From Aptenodytes patagonicus (Eukaryota > Chordata > Aves > Sphenisciformes > Spheniscidae): 64,000 nt of DNA. Position 1 is the stretch's first letter. Every line of letters begins with the position of its first letter. The stretch spans positions 7,013,501 through 7,077,500 of the forward strand of contig NC_134962.1 of NCBI RefSeq assembly GCF_965638725.1. Direction: 5' to 3'. A model generated the notes under the pieces. It made no database searches. It was not told the DNA's origin and saw only the letters and a program-made list of their open reading frames with translations. The translations under genes and the position numbers were made by a program. Of the stretch, positions 10,481-25,200 are shown one piece after another.

Positions 10481-13400
10481 CCTGTACATACTATACGTGG
10501 ACAATAGCTAGGTCAGGCTGGCCCCCATCTCCAGGGGTGACTCATTTCCAGGAGAAGGTGCCTGCATTCATTTGGAAGGACAACAAGGCATGACTCAATG
10601 GATCAAAGCAATTTATCAGCACTGAAATCAGCACCTAATGTTAAATTTTGAACTCCTTTCTGCCAGTTCATTTACATATTAGAGCTTTACAGGGATAGTA
10701 TTAGCTGAAACTAGACCCACTTGACAGGCAGAATAGTTAATTATGTAATTATGAAATTTCTGCCGTTGCTCTGGTCAACATTCTACAAAATGGAAGTCAT
10801 TTTTACAACTAATTTCTTTTTTACTTTGTAGTGTATTTGTATTGTCTATTTTTGGAAGGCCTAAAGAGAGAATTTTGGGAGGATGGGAGGTACCATTCTC
10901 TCTCCAGCCAGGCACTCAGCTCTCTAGGGGGGTAGAGGACAGAAAGGTTGACCATGCTGTAAGAGAAAGGATTTTAACTAGTCCTCAGAAATTTATATCC
11001 TGCTATATAAGCATCTGCCTGCCTCTTTGGATGGCAAATAGGGATCGTTCTGCAAAAAGAATTCTTTACGGCGCTTTATCCAGCTAGGCCCTTGTCTCCT
11101 GGTGCTTAGACAAACACTTTTCAGTTTATGTAAATAGTTGGTGGATCAAATTTCCCCAGCTGCCACACCCAGCCAGCCTGAATCACCCAGAGAAACATAA
11201 AGAGAGTCAACTTTTATGCATTGCTTTTCTACCAAAGTACACAAAAGTTGCAACGTTACCCTTTCCCCACCAACAAACAGATTTTTCATTCTGAATGAGT
11301 TTTTCTGTGTATCAACCCTCTGCATAATGCTTGTTAAAGTTTGATCTGATTAAGAGGAGGAGCAGTGGGTGTGAAACAAGGCACGCTAAATGCTCAAAGT
11401 GTGCCTTTACTTCTGGACTTCGTGTTGTTGCTCCTCTAAAGGAGCCAAGCTCCTACCACCAAGCGCTGCGGGGGCACCTGCTCTTCCTGCAACCGCCTTG
11501 CATGCCCTAAGTGCAGGACTGGAGGACTAAGCCAGCTACTTGCATGGGCAAATACAAAGGTCATTGGGAAAAGTCTGTATGACTCCCATGAGTTCATCTA
11601 CATGTACTTGCCGGCTGTCATTAGTTGGGCTTGCTTTTCTAGAAAGATCAATACAAGGCAAGGCCAACTAGATCAACTGTAATTACACCTCTACAGTGAA
11701 AAAACAAAAAGCAGCCCTATGGCCCTTCTCTATCCATGCTATCGCTGGCCTGCACTGCAAGCCTCCCGACACCACTGTTAATTGGTACAATACAGCCTAA
11801 CATGCCTGGTGTTTGGCCGCAACTCTGCCCTATCTGCTTCCCTCCTCCAACAGCCAAGAGACCTGTCCTTCTCCCTTTTTTAAGCTAGAAGAAAACTCTC
11901 TCCCAAGGCTGTGGTCACTGTTGCAGCCCTGGTGGTGCAAGGATACAAACACAGCAAGACTTGGGAGGAGATGCAGATCTTCCATTTGGCCAGCTGATAC
12001 CTGGGAAATCCAGAAACAATTTCTAAAGCAAAACCTTATTTTCAGGCTCAAAGCAGAAACTAGGGGGAGAGATAATTGTAGATGTTTCTTTTAACATTGT
12101 GATATCTCAAAAAGCCTCACTTCAAGTCTTAATAATAGCTCATTAGCCTCTGTGCACTCAGACTGCCATACTACTACTTTTGGCTACTGGCAAGCAAATC
12201 CAGACTGAGACTAGACATGTGTTCCCAGAGATCGTGATTCTCTGGCCCCGTTCATCTGGACCCTTGCCCACACCCCAACCGTACACTTAATCCTACCCCC
12301 AGCCCAACCTCTGCTTCGCAGCTGCTGTAGGAATTCAAAAGGACTCTGAAAAACAAAGCACCGAGGTCTGAATTCTCTATGGAAACCTGAATGTAATCCC
12401 TGTTATGTCAGCAACTTACCTAAAGTTTCCAGCTATCATATACAAAACACTCGAAGAGCAAAACCCAGCTACCAGTTTCATTGATGAAACAGAGGGAAAT
12501 ATAACCTGGTAGAGTTATTCCTACTTATTGGCCATTAGAAATAAAGTTATGTACATGAATTACTTTGTAAGGGTTTGATTTATTGCAGGTGAACAATTCT
12601 ATTGTTGAGCCAGCTTACTTCATAGCTATACTGAAATCTTTTGTATTTAAACTCTTTCTAGAAATTCTTACATAGTTTCAAATAGTCATAGTTAAACAGT
12701 TATAAATACATATGCATTTCCAACTGTGTTACTATCTCTTTTCCACCGCTCTTCTAATGTTTTGGGTGACCTTTCTGAGTGATTTTTAATTTTTTTACAT
12801 GAAGTATAATTATGAATTTGCATCAAGACCTCTCTGAATTTTTTGTTTCATTCATTTCATTGTTATATTACTATGACTGGTTTTGACCCTGTCACAGCGC
12901 TCATAAGCAATGTGGAATATAAAATGTGTTGTGTGGATCATAAATCACTGCAATATGTATTTTAGTCTTTGTTGAAGGTGCAAGCCCCAGCTCTTTCTAC
13001 ATGATTTCTAGGGGACATCTTAACACTATTATGCTTTGAAACATTATGATAAGCAGAAAACAAAGCTTCTAAATCTCAACAAATTAAAAAAAAAAGAGGA
13101 AAAAAAAAAGTAGAGCAAGGTGAAAAAGTAGAGCAATGGAAAAGTCATCATCTTTTCTTAGTGTGAAGGATCACCCTCATTAATGAGCTTAGATTTCAAT
13201 TTCACAAAGTAGCAGCCGTGACTAAAACATCCAGGAAGCTTCCCCCCCCCTTTTTGTTTTGTGCTTTTCAAGAGTACCTCAGTTTTAGTGAAATGTGCTT
13301 AAGATAACAAAGACTGCTACAGGTGGTGCCTAAATACACTTGCCAAACATTTTTGAAATGGCCAACATATCTTGGGAAGCAGCATCATGGTGAAACCATC

Positions 13401-13531
13401 ATATACATTTTAAAGTCAGAAAGCCATGGCAAGATCCATACTTCAGGACAGGCAAAAGATTGTGTGAGTGGATAAGCCCTCCATCTCTTGCCCTCTTTAG
13501 AGAAAGAGGCATGAACTCCTTCAAAAACAAA

Positions 13532-13550
13532 GGGGGGGGGGGGGGGGGGG
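13532..13550 (+). repeat. Poly-G run of 19
   Basis: Nineteen consecutive G residues preceded by CAAAAACAAA. Such runs are quadruplex-prone and error-prone in assemblies, so the exact length may not be real. Confidence 0.9.
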
Positions 13551-14535
13551 CATGGAACCAACACACATCTCTGGGTAGATCCTAACTACAAAGCTGGTGG
13601 TGATCCATACCTGTAATCATCTGGACTTTGGGGTATGCTTTGCAGCTTTTTGAGTAGCAGAAAGCTGACCTTCTCCGAGGGTCTTTCCTTGCTGCAGGTT
13701 GAGAAATCAGGGAAGTAATCAGGTGAAATGGTGAGAAAAGGGAAGGGTCCACCAGAGAAAGAGGAGGCGTTTAAAGAGAAAAGTGTGAAGAGAGAAGAAA
13801 GCATAGCATGGGCAGGGGCCTGAACAAGTGCACATGACTGTTGGGTAGCTCATGACGGAGGCTGCTGGTGTGGTGCACGCTATGGGAGTTGGCACAGGCT
13901 GTAAATTAACTGATGTGATACATAAATCCCTAGCAAAACTGATTGCACACACCCAGCTGAAAAATGTAAGTAAACAATAATTCCTGTCCTTTTTATATCT
14001 ATTACTTCAAGCTCAAGCATGCTTTAATCCTTCATTTTATTTGATATCATTTACCTTATCCAACATATATAAAAGGTATGTTCTCCTTAGACTGCCTTCA
14101 ACTTTCTATGAAACTAGCTTTAAGGAGTAGGCCTGTATTTGTATAGCAGATAATACCTAAAAGGAGGCTCCCCCATCTAGATAGGCGGAGAAAATTCCCA
14201 TTTTAGGCCTTCAGTATAGAATAAAACATTGCATGCTTAGAGACGCGCAGTCTGGCTTCAGCCATGTATTTGATATTCCTTGCATGTGTCCCTTGTGTCT
14301 GAAAACTAAGGACTATATGCCAAAAGTCATTCACTTTTCAGATGTGACATGTCTAGAAACGCCCCCATCTTTGAACAAAAACAATCAGGAGTATTGCACG
14401 CTTGTAGAGCTTTCAAACAGTTGTAAGAAATACAGGGTTATAAAGTCCCCTATACTTCAAACAAGAATAGAGGGACTGACAGGGAACAGAAAAGAGGTGG
14501 AAAATAGGAAAACCAGTTAAACAAACGAGCCTCGA

Positions 14536-14670
14536 AAACTGGGTTCTGGGCCTGACTCCACCTCAGGTGCTTTGTTTGCCCTTTGGCAAGTTACTTATCT
14601 TTTCTGACTCTGTTTCCTTAATGTTTTTAAGGAAAACTCACAGATAAAATGATGAGCTTGTAGAAGTTAG
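14536..14670 (+). mobile_element. MIR-like SINE remnant
   Basis: GGTTCTGGGCCTGACTCCACC is followed by CTTTGGCAAGTTACTTATC, CTGACTCTGTTTCCTTAATG and ACAGATAAAATGATGAG. The order of blocks follows MIR (loss of sodium-style pun aside: GGCAAGTYACTTA, then CAGTTTCCTCA, then TAAAATG). It is diverged and short. Confidence 0.5.
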
Positions 14671-14908
14671 AGACCAGCGCCGAGTGTAGCAAAAGCATCT
14701 TTGGGTTACAGTTTAGAAGAAAGAAAAGTGGAAAATGGAATGATGGGATTGACATTTAATGAGTGACGTTTCAGCTCTTGCTCCTAGCGTTTAACATTGC
14801 TCCTTTATCGCAGAGTCATTGAAAGAAGCCTATATTGCTTTGCCTCTAAGGGCCTTATTTTATCTTCTCACCTGCTCTTCTTCTATGAGTCTTCTAGTCT
14901 CATGAGCT

Positions 14909-14928
14909 TGCATAATCGTGCATAATCG
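14909..14928. repeat. Tandem 10-bp duplication
   Basis: TGCATAATCG occurs twice in a row. The surrounding 11 kb shows no gene. Confidence 0.85.
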
Positions 14929-17900
14929 CAATCAAAAAGTGTGACACACTGCTGAACTGGCACCTTTGCCTCTCTATCCAGTTATCACCGTATTATCTCA
15001 ACATGTCCCTAATTTTCTGCTTTTACTTCCTGCAGGCTGAGTTGGGAGTGTGGACTGCATGTGTTTTAAATGAAAATATTCAGATAGTAAGTAGAGGGAT
15101 AGTTATTCTAGAGAACTTTGTGCTGCATTTCAAGGTTCATCTCTGATTGCAATCTTTGTTAGCAATAGCGTTATATATATATTCAAATAAAACTTACAGG
15201 TATAGCTATAAGATGCATAGAAGATGTTTTAAGTACTTTACTTAAGCCCTTTAATAAACTCATACTTCATAAATATTTTCATGCCCTAGAATGAATCCAT
15301 AATATCTGGTTTCTTCCATCACAGCAGTATTCAAGTTGCTGAAATAGTCACAGTTGCTTGCTTTTTTCTCCCATCTTATAAAAACACAAATACTTGTATA
15401 CACCAGAAAAAACAGTTGCCTGTGGAATGGAAGAAGACTGTAGACTTCAACCAGTCTACTTTAAGATGATCTAAAATCCCAATGCAAATGACATTACAAA
15501 GATTTCTGTTTTAAGGAAAGAAGATATCTCTATGAATTAGTGTTGTGTTCACAGTTGGAAAGCTATGTTGCCTCCTGAGTAGATATACTGGAGAAATAAC
15601 TTCTAGGTTAAATATTCCTGCAAAGGATCCAGTACTCTGCTTGACTGAATTCCAAGAGGTACTACTCTAACTTCTCAGCATCCATTTGGCCAACACTCCT
15701 AATCCTGTGATGAAGCAGAATTTCTAATATCTTTGCACTGTTTCTGATGGGAGTACTGAAGGGTCATTTGGAGGAAAAAAAGGAAAAAAGTCCTAATTCA
15801 TTTTAAAATAACATTTTCTAGGGAAAACCCCCACGGTGCAGAACCTTCAAGATCAGAGGATTGAACACAATGATCCATGATGCCCCTTGTGTCCAATGTG
15901 CAGATCTGACAAAATAGATACTGTCTCATTACTAATTGCTCTAACTTTAAATGCGGCAAGTCCTGACACCACAGGAAAATATAGATTAGAGCTGAAGAAC
16001 CATATTATCACAAATACGAAGATGTAGCCAAATTCTCTTTCTTCACCTAAGCTAAGCCTCCTATACCAGTCTGACTTCCCAGTAATATTTAACTCCTTGT
16101 TCTCCTATTTATGCTGAGTAGTGGAGCACAGATGGCAGTAAGTACCAGAAGTGACAATTAATGAAAAGCAGGAAAGTGCCTTTTTGATGCCTAAAGCTCA
16201 AATGCTTATCAAACCTGCCTTCAGGTGATCTAAACCCAGTGTTTCCTGAGGTATCCCAAAGAACACGGTTCTGGCCATAAAAAGTATGGGAGGGAGAAAG
16301 CAAGAGAGAAATACCTTTCTGAAGACAAGACACCAACAATTACAAATTAAGTTTTAATACATAGACTGAGAGGACTCACAGCTGTCCAAACTGGTACCAC
16401 AACCCTGCATTTTTATAACTATCCAGTGAAAAGAATATACTATCTTTTACAAGCGTTAACAGTGATTTGTAAAACCCTGGTGTGCAGGTAGGCATCACGA
16501 TCCTTGTTTTATAGATGGGGCCTTTTTTTCATGACCTGTACTGGAGCTAGGCACAGACCTCAAGGCCCTGGGTCCCTGTTTGTGTTTCAAGCATAGAGCA
16601 GCTCACCCACCTTTAAAAGCTTTTCCAAACAGCTTCCTGCCCTTAGTACAGGTGACATAAAGGTATTTTCTACACAAATTTCTGTAAGTGTTATATTGAC
16701 ATGGGGTGAAAAGTCTATTTAGTGGGAAAGTCTATCATCCAATGTTTAAATTGGACAAGGTATGGGCACAGGCACTGGAACCTCCTTGTGTTCATCTCAT
16801 CAGCAGGGAGAGCAAACAATTTGCTACGAGAGCATTTTATGCTGTCTAACAATGTTTGTGCGTGTCTGCATATATAAAAAAACCACTTCATACTGCTGCT
16901 GAATGACTTTTTTTCTCCCTCCCTATTTGGATTAGTTCCAAAGCGAGGATTATAACTGCTCTTTGCTAAGCAACAAATATTAACTCTTGCTACTTCATCA
17001 AAATCCTGCACCAATGCATTTAACCAGTTTATCAGCCAGGAAGATGATATTTTCATATTTGCTAGCCTGGAGCTTCACTAAAATTAAGATCAACTGAGTA
17101 CAACTATAACAGTTATCAATTTTCATTCTTGGATAACAGCTTTAAATTGCCTTCAGGAAAAAAGGAGGGTCCTTTGCTTTGGATAAAAAAAAAATTTAGA
17201 TATAAAATTAACTACTCTTTCTTCCTCAGGCTAAACATGTGGTTAAGCTCACTAAAATTATTCAATAACTTTACAGGTTGCGTCCCTATTTTCTTTAGCT
17301 TTTAGGTTGATAAATGAGTAAGTAAAAAAAAAGCTGTCAGGTATATTAAATTGCATTCTCAGCCTGCACTTCTACCTATCCTATACTAAATTACTTCCTG
17401 CAGCCGACTGAAACTGTACGGAGCGGGGGAAATTTGAAGTACCTCTGAAAAAATGCTTTCAAAACTGCTGAGGCCAGTGTCACCCACTGGATATAATACA
17501 TTTTGAATCCAGACTTAAGTACACTGTTGGTCACAGTGGAAGATCCTCCCTGTCAAAGCAGTTTAACGTTAATTGAGGAGACAATAGTTTTACTTAAACA
17601 ACGTCATAAAGGTGGAAATATTATAATATCCATTGCTGAATGCTTGGTGATCACAGAAATCAAGAGTTTTGATCACATGAAATTACTGGCAAACTGAGAG
17701 GTGAACTGTCTCCTACAAGCTTCTGGGCTCTGTTTCTTTCCTGACACAAGTATCAGGAAGATCTGGTGGCTCCATCCCTCAGCAAACTTCTGGCTGGGCA
17801 TTTTCCTGATTCCTCAAGCAAACAGAACAAAGCTTTTATGTACTTTTTTTAAGAGAGCTCCCAAAGGCAAAGAAAAATTAGCTATGTAAGCAGTCAAAAT

Positions 17901-17994
17901 AGATTTTTATGTCAAAATAGAACAGTAAACAAAATAATATAATTGTCCTTCCCCCCCCGCCTTCTACCTATTTTTCTACTGAAAAATGTCCAAT

Positions 17995-18012
17995 TATTTA
18001 TTTATTTATTTG
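17995..18012 (+). repeat. (TTTA)n microsatellite
   Basis: About four tandem ATTT units, a short array in AT-rich DNA. Confidence 0.8.
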
Positions 18013-21000
18013 GATGCAATATGAGGTTTCTTATGTCATTGGGGAAAACAACACTTTTTAAAATTTATTTTTCTTTTTGAAGATTTTCCACGGAACACAT
18101 ACTTACCATTTTTTAATAGATCCTACCAACCACAGTGAAGCAAACACATGCAACGCAGTACTGAAGTAATGTCATCTCTGGATTGCTTAAAGCTGTACAA
18201 AGATTAAAGCACCCCAGTTCTACCTTGCTCAATCTGCAAGACTGCAGACTCCTACTTTAAGGCACGTGTGGTACTGCATCGCATGGGACTGTGTATCCCA
18301 GGAAAAGGTCAAAGGGACTGATATCCTGTTGAGCAACATTTTCTATGACTGAGACAAATGGAGCATCAGATCAAAAGAGAGTAGGTTGAGAAAAGGATCA
18401 GCTCGCTATCAATTTGAAGACACAAGAAAGACAAAGCATTTTCATCAAGAAAAATTAACCCACATAGATAAGAGAGAGATGGTAAAACTGTTTCAAGATA
18501 TGTCGATAAAACTACTTCATCAAAGTGGTAAATTGCCTATAAAATTAAATCTCCTAGTAAATTTGAACAACTATTTTTTTTCCAGTGAAAACATTTCCAT
18601 AATAAAGTGTACCATTTGTAATTTCCAGACCTAAGCTTTTACAGCTTTTTCTTTTTGTAACAGATTTTCTTTCTGAAGTTTTTTTTAATTGAGTTTGAAA
18701 CAGTTGAAATTAAAACAACATCTTAAAGCATTTTAATTATGTCAGAATAACTGCTTTCAGGGGGTTTGTTTTTAACTATTTCACATTTTCCACTTTTCCC
18801 CCAACTAGAAAAAAAAAAAGCCAAACAAACAAACAGAACCACCACCTAATTTAATTGTCCTCCACAGTCTTCCACACTGCACTAACGCACAGACATTGCT
18901 GGCAGGCACGAGCACTGCTATTTTACCTCTGTGCCCATGGAAGAGAGCAACGTGCACCTCTGAAGAACCAAATAGGAAAGCAGAAAGCTTTCCCACAGGT
19001 TGGGGTGCACCATGTCAGCAACTGCATGAAGCTGTGCCTTGAGTTTTCAGCTTACTTGGTTGAAAAATGAGACACACTTCATTTTGGAGGTGGGAGACGA
19101 CTGAAAAGCAAGAATTCGAATTCTTTCTGCTACTAAATTCTGGATATAGACAGCAACCCAAGGAGATGTCTAGATCTACAGTCCTAACTGTTTATCTTGG
19201 CAGCTATGCCCCAGCTAGTGCTCAATGGCAGAGAGCAGTTTCCTTCCCAACAATATGCCAAATGCACTTCTTGCTGATTAAGCTGCATGGGTGAAAATAA
19301 TTCCACCGTGCTCGACTAGAAGAATGAGTGGCACCTTCAGGAAAACTATTCATAAGGGGAGCTGTTAAGCTGTAGCCCAGCAGGGCTTTCCCTCCCCTAC
19401 TCCGCTTTAATCAAGAGTACAGGGCAGCAATTAGAGCCACCTTCAACAGCTGCTCCCATACCGTTGAGAAACCACCATCCTGCTGGGGCTCTGAAACATG
19501 GCTCTGGGATTGCAATTAACACACCACTAACAGCTCTCTTCCAGATCAACAAGCTATGACAGCACTCAGAAAAAAATACTGACCAGGTTCATTTTCAGTC
19601 ACAAAGATAAGTTGCAGCAAGCCAAAACAATAGTGGACTTGGCAAAGAATTGCTTGGGAATTCCTCTTTAAGGACAAGGATACCACCTTCGCCTTCATGT
19701 GTCCCCACTAATAGTTTGCTAATGTTTAGCGGTGGTGACAACATTAAGAAACTATCTGGATAAAACTCTGGAAGTCATTGCACCTATTATGGTATACCTG
19801 ACACAGTGATAAGATGTTCAGATACTAAATAATCCATGATTCCTTCCTTTGCTGGGGCAAAGTTGGCTTATTCTGCATATGGCATAGTAAGAGGTAATTG
19901 ATCAATACCTTATTCAAGCCTTCCATCTCCAATTTTAGTAGGAATCAGTCAGCTGAACGTTTAGCTCCAGTGAACACCTTGGCCACGGGAGATCAGGGCA
20001 TAACAACTACAACGCAGTCTACAAAGGAGTTCCTTTCCATGACAGTAATTTCCCAGGAACTTTCAAACATTTATTTCGTCCTCAAGTCTTCTGCATCTGC
20101 AAACACAGACATGCTCAAGCTTTTGTAGATTAATGTAAACAGTGTATGAAATTGAGCACAGCATTAGGATTCAGGCCCCTCTAGCTACCTGCAAATGTAG
20201 AGGAAGTTCAGGATTACTAGCACATAATTGTGGAGTTGGGGGAGCCAGCCCAGCATTTGACTTTTCCCTTGGTTCAGATTTCCCAGCATATAGAAAGGGT
20301 GGGTGGATACGGGAAGACATACAGTATTTATATATCAGCTGATGTCACATCTGAATGCAATTCTAGATTTACTATTACAACTCTTCCTTCATCTAGGCAA
20401 TAACTACCTGCCTGCTAAAAGGCATCAGATTCTTTTATTGTTAAAATGAAACAGGACCTGGTACCCTGGGGCAACTGATTTCAATCTCCAAGTTCATATG
20501 GTTTTTCTTGCTGACAAGACTGGTTTGAAGGAGAGCCAAAACGCCAGCGGCAGTTGCCCTTGCTAAGAACCACCTTGAAAGACATTATGATGATTGTTAA
20601 TAGAGTACGCATACACACGCACACAATTTTCTACAATAAACTGGTGGATTATAACTGGTTCCCCCAATACTGCACATGGGATTGATGTGAGGAGGATACA
20701 GGAGGCAGTTTGTGTCCTATTGTGGAGGAGATAAGAAATCTTGAGTTTGCAGGAAGTCAAAGTCTCCCTCAAGTGTCACACTGCACTGCCAACTGGTTGA
20801 CCCGCAAATGCAGGAGGCGCTGACTGATCATCTATACATGCAAATACCAGATTTTTGTGTGGTCTAAGGGCTCTCTTACACCAGCAAAAGGCATGAAGTT
20901 ACTATTGCTTTTGTGTATATGCCATTGCCTGACCAGTCTTTTGAATATCAGGCCTGATGCTTTAGGGGTAGAAAGCATGCAGAAGAGTCACCAATTCTAA

Positions 21001-21530
21001 AGAGACTGAAAAGCTGGAAACTGTGTTATTCAATAATTTTAGGAAATTTCAGTATTGCGCTGTTGGTGTTCCTACAGCTGTTTCCACACGCATTGCTGTG
21101 TGATGCACTGTAACAAACACCTAACTCTGCTGTACAGGGCATGATTACAAATTTTCCAGACAACATATGTGATCCTGGAAGAGCATCTCACTTAACTCAT
21201 CTCCTCTGCTTTCCCTCCATTCAATGGAACTGTGTTCTCTACAAGGTCTCTGCAGTTTTCATAAAGAAACTGCATACCATGCTCATCTTAAATTAGGCTT
21301 GTATTTGAGCTCTGGTTTCTCTTAAAGGAGGATGACAGTTACTAAAAAAAAAAAATCATTTTTTTCTTATATTCAATTGTTGCATTTGCAGCGCTTTCTA
21401 GGCAGAGGTTTAATATGGTAGGTTTGTCTATGCTATGCGGTTGCTCTGAATAATTGCACCAAACAGTTCCAGTTTTTCTGGACCTGCTGCATATTTCTAC
21501 ATTTTGCAAACACTTTAGAAAAAAAAGAAG

Positions 21531-21552
21531 GCGGCGGGGGGCAGGGGGGTGG
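21531..21552 (+). repeat. G-rich tract with G-quadruplex potential
   Basis: GGCGGCGGGGGGCAGGGGGG directly after an A/G tract. It lies about 350 bp left of a GC-rich block. Confidence 0.5.
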
Positions 21553-21870
21553 AAGCAACGGCAGCTACTGAAACCCTTAGGCTGCTGGGCAGCTCAAGGA
21601 GCTCCTGGCCTATGGCATCTACCAGGGGCCTATGCATCTGTATGATTGTCTGTCCACTCTAAAAATGCTTCAACCAATGTCCCCTTCTGCTGGTGCCAGG
21701 GACTCACACAGATGCGACTTCCTTGGCCACCCAAAGCAGTTAGTGTGCTTAGCTGAAAGCAATTTCAACCATTTTGACTCCAGGACGAAACCACCCTTAT
21801 GAAAACTTAAGCTAAGATGACTCCGTTGGTTTTTATTCACAACTTGTGCTGCGTTGGTGCATGTGTGCAT

Positions 21871-22220
21871 GTGCAGACTAGCTCTCCGCCAGGCAGAAGG
21901 ACTCTGCCCAAACTAGCAATCGGAGGCAGGGAGGCCAGCACGTTGCACACCGCTTGCGGCTCTCCCTGGCCCTGAGCCAACGCTGCAGCCCACAGCACCA
22001 CAGGAGCGTCAGGGCACACTGCATGGGCAGAAGGGGGCCCAAGCTCTGCATCCAAGCACCCGCCAGGGCAAGGGAAAACCTGCGAGGACAACGTCACCGT
22101 CAGGAATGGAACTAGCATTAGCTGAGTTTCCAATAGCGGCTTTTCCTGTATGAGCAAAAGGCCGCAATGATCTTCCTGGCCAAACAGTCCCAAGAGCTCT
22201 CCAGCAACTTATTGCCATGA
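21871..22220. other. GC-rich block of unknown origin
   Basis: It is clearly richer in G and C than its flanks, with several CpGs and with 69-118-codon frames on the minus strand that resemble nothing I know. GCAGAAGGGGGCCC at 22027-22040 is a weak CTCF-like match on the plus strand. It could be a decayed LTR, a small CpG-containing regulatory element or unique sequence. Confidence 0.5.
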
Positions 22221-25200
22221 GAAGGTACTATTCCCCAATCAGCTAACCAGATAGAAATCTTGGTCCAAAGGTAGCCACATACTCTGTGGCAGACAAGCAT
22301 ATTCCCTGGAAGCCTCCATACCCACTTCCAGAGCTAAGTTCAAGAGCCTATTTATTATTATTTTTTCCTTTAAAATAGACTATCATTTTTGACAATGAAG
22401 CTTGGATCTATGAGATCTCACGACTTGAACGAAATATTAAATTAGCTGCTTAGGAGTAAATGATGTAAAAGAAGGGACCAGATCAAAAGGCAGATCACCC
22501 TTACCCCCAATTTACCACATCTGGAGAAAAATTTTGTATGTGATCGTTCCACAGATATGGCTTTTGGTTCTTGATTTTAACTTGTAACTGGGTATATTTA
22601 GTTTCCCCAGCATTATTAAACCACTGCAAAATGGATGTCTGACAGTTGTTAGCAGTGCACATAACAGACACAGACTGCATGTCACTTCTGACTCCTCTTC
22701 TATTTTATTCTAGCCTTTCCCAGGCAGAAAAAATTAAGAGCTTTCCAGAAATTCTCTGTGTAAGATGCAGACCCCAGATGTGAGACAACATACGTACCAA
22801 CAGCAGGCAATATCAGAGAGAGGCAATAGTCACAAGCATACCCTGCACATTAGGGGTTTTCTGTGTTTCTGGATGATCAGGTTAAACGTTTTGGTTGAAT
22901 GCTGGTTCTTAGGCAGCCTTAGTTTCTTCAGCAATCTTAGAAGAACAAATATAGCTCTTGTGCCTATTCTTACTAGAATTCATATGTCTTTTCACTCTAT
23001 TGTTCTATAAACAAGACAAAAAAGCAATTTGTTAGATTCAGAGATTTAACACAGTCTATTCCAGCCCAGCACGTGGTTCTCTCCCTAGGAACCACATTTT
23101 CATAACAAACTCCCTTAGAGCTCCCAACCTCTGGAACATCTGCCCACTGAGTCAATGTAAACCAGGGGTTTAGCCCTCCTAGCTCACCACAGAGCCTCTT
23201 TTCACCCTTCACTATGAGGATCTAGGAGGTGGAAAGAGCTGTTAAACAATGTGGGATTCTGACAGAAAAGACAATTCCTGTTACCAGAGTATTTTGGATC
23301 TGTATATATGTAAATAGTCTGTTAATAGATAGCAGAGGATGGCTCTTAACTTAGCAACAGCATAAATATAGCAAGTTTTATTTGATCTGATCTGAGGTGG
23401 TTGATGAAGCCATTTGTTTACTAGTGTATTTTTTAAATAAGATCATCCGCAGTGCTCAGAGCATTGTCTGGGTGCTCTTTTATTACAGTTTGTAAAACTC
23501 CAAATAAAAATAGGAGGCGAGCCGATCGTTCTTTGGAGCTTTGCCTATGCAACAATAGCATTCTGGTTGCATCACTAAGTATTCAAAACAAAGCAAAAAG
23601 AATTAAAATAGCAAATTTTCACAGCTATGAATTTGCAGTTGTGCTCATCCACACACGAAGATGACACAGCTTCCACATGTTTTTACTACTGCTGTTCACA
23701 TAACTGAGGGTAAAGTGACAACTAGGCAACTATAAGGATGCACTGGAGACATGCGTTTTGGAGTAGTCTCACACTGTTACACCCATCTTCCTCTCAAGTA
23801 CATTAAAATCATGTCAAAAAGTCACAGTTTTATATGTGCTGGCAACTGCAGATGGCATTATCTATTTCTCTCACCAGAACAGGATCATAAATAAGCAGTA
23901 AGTTTGTAATAGAACATTTTAAAAGAGGTGGAAGAGCATAAGTGGATGTCAAGGCTTCTTTCTCACAGCAATCCAAAACTACGTGAAATTGATTTACAAT
24001 TCTGACCTGTAAATTCCTCCCTCATTTCTCTGATCACTTGCCGTGTTTGTGAGTGTCAAGCAGAAGCACAGCCTCCTGCGTCATGGCATGCCGGCCCCAT
24101 ATGCACATGCACAGAGTCATTCTTTCCACTAACAGTTGTCACTACCACACACACTCAGACACTGCCCCAGGGCACAGCATAACTATCTTATTTCTAACAG
24201 ACGCAGCCAGAGCAGACACAGAACAACTAGTGTACCCCCCAGTACAAATATGATAAACACAACACCCACAACAGTGGTTTGTGGAGCAAAGCAAGAGGAT
24301 GGAGAACTAGTCTGGACTGCACTGGCATTCAGATATTGGTATATACGCTTCTCAGAAGATTAAAAGGGAGATGAAATACAACTATAGCATAGGCAGACTT
24401 GCAAAAATAGCCTTCCTTCCCTACCACGTGCAACTTTTTAATCAAAACGCTGCTAAGAGTGTATACGTGCAGGCAGCATAGGCACCCAACTCACAAACTC
24501 CACTACTGAAGCTACCATATGCAGTTAGCTTTGCAAGATAGGACTTTGCATGCACTGAAGACAGTCATGCAAACAAATGAGGGCATTGAGTCCCTGCAGC
24601 TGGAGGGGACACAGTCACAACAGCCTCAGACTGGGGAGTTCAGCTCTTCAGTTTTGCCGGCGTCTCAAGCAGGTTTGGCAACACTGCACTCCACCCTCCA
24701 TCAGTGGCACTGTGGGTGCCTGAGCAGCCCAAAGCAGCTCCCTGCCAAGCCTCTGTGCTGGTGTACTCCAAGCTACCAACTTGCTCACAATTTGTTAATT
24801 AGTCTAGCATGACCAAAAAAAAAAAAAATTAGGGACCACAGTACTCTAAAAGCACCCTTGGATTTTCTGTTTAGCAGCTATCATGAAGACATGTCAGCCA
24901 AGCGTTTTGGTCATCCCATCACCTTTCAAACGATTTCTGCTTTAAAACATTTCCTTAATCCTTTTTTAAAGTTTGCCTTGATCTAAAATTCCATTTAATG
25001 AAGACTTGCAGAAAGAAAAGAGAAACCTGTAACTTTCCAATGTGGGAAGGAACCAAACCAAGACAGCCTGATTTTTCTCCAAGGAGGAGATTGCAGCAGG
25101 AGTGCATTTGTGCTGCAGCATGGTCAGCTGATGGAGGAAGCTCTCCCAGACTTAGGTGGCACATTTACAAGAGAAAAAATTCGTTCAAGCAAATTCACTC

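Larger units (their letters stand above)
10481..21870. other. Intergenic DNA with scattered simple repeats
   Basis: It contains the MIR-like remnant at 14536, the G19 run, short A runs (13086-13110), the tandem TGCATAATCG pair and (TTTA)n. No exon-like frame is recognised. A loose duplication of GAAAAAGTAGAGCAA lies at about 13108-13138. Confidence 0.7.

Noticed and set aside
16460..16570. Possible antisense MIR around TTGTTTTATAGATGGGGCC
   Set aside because: Only one block matches and the expected AAGTGACTTGCCCAAGGTCAC block is missing.
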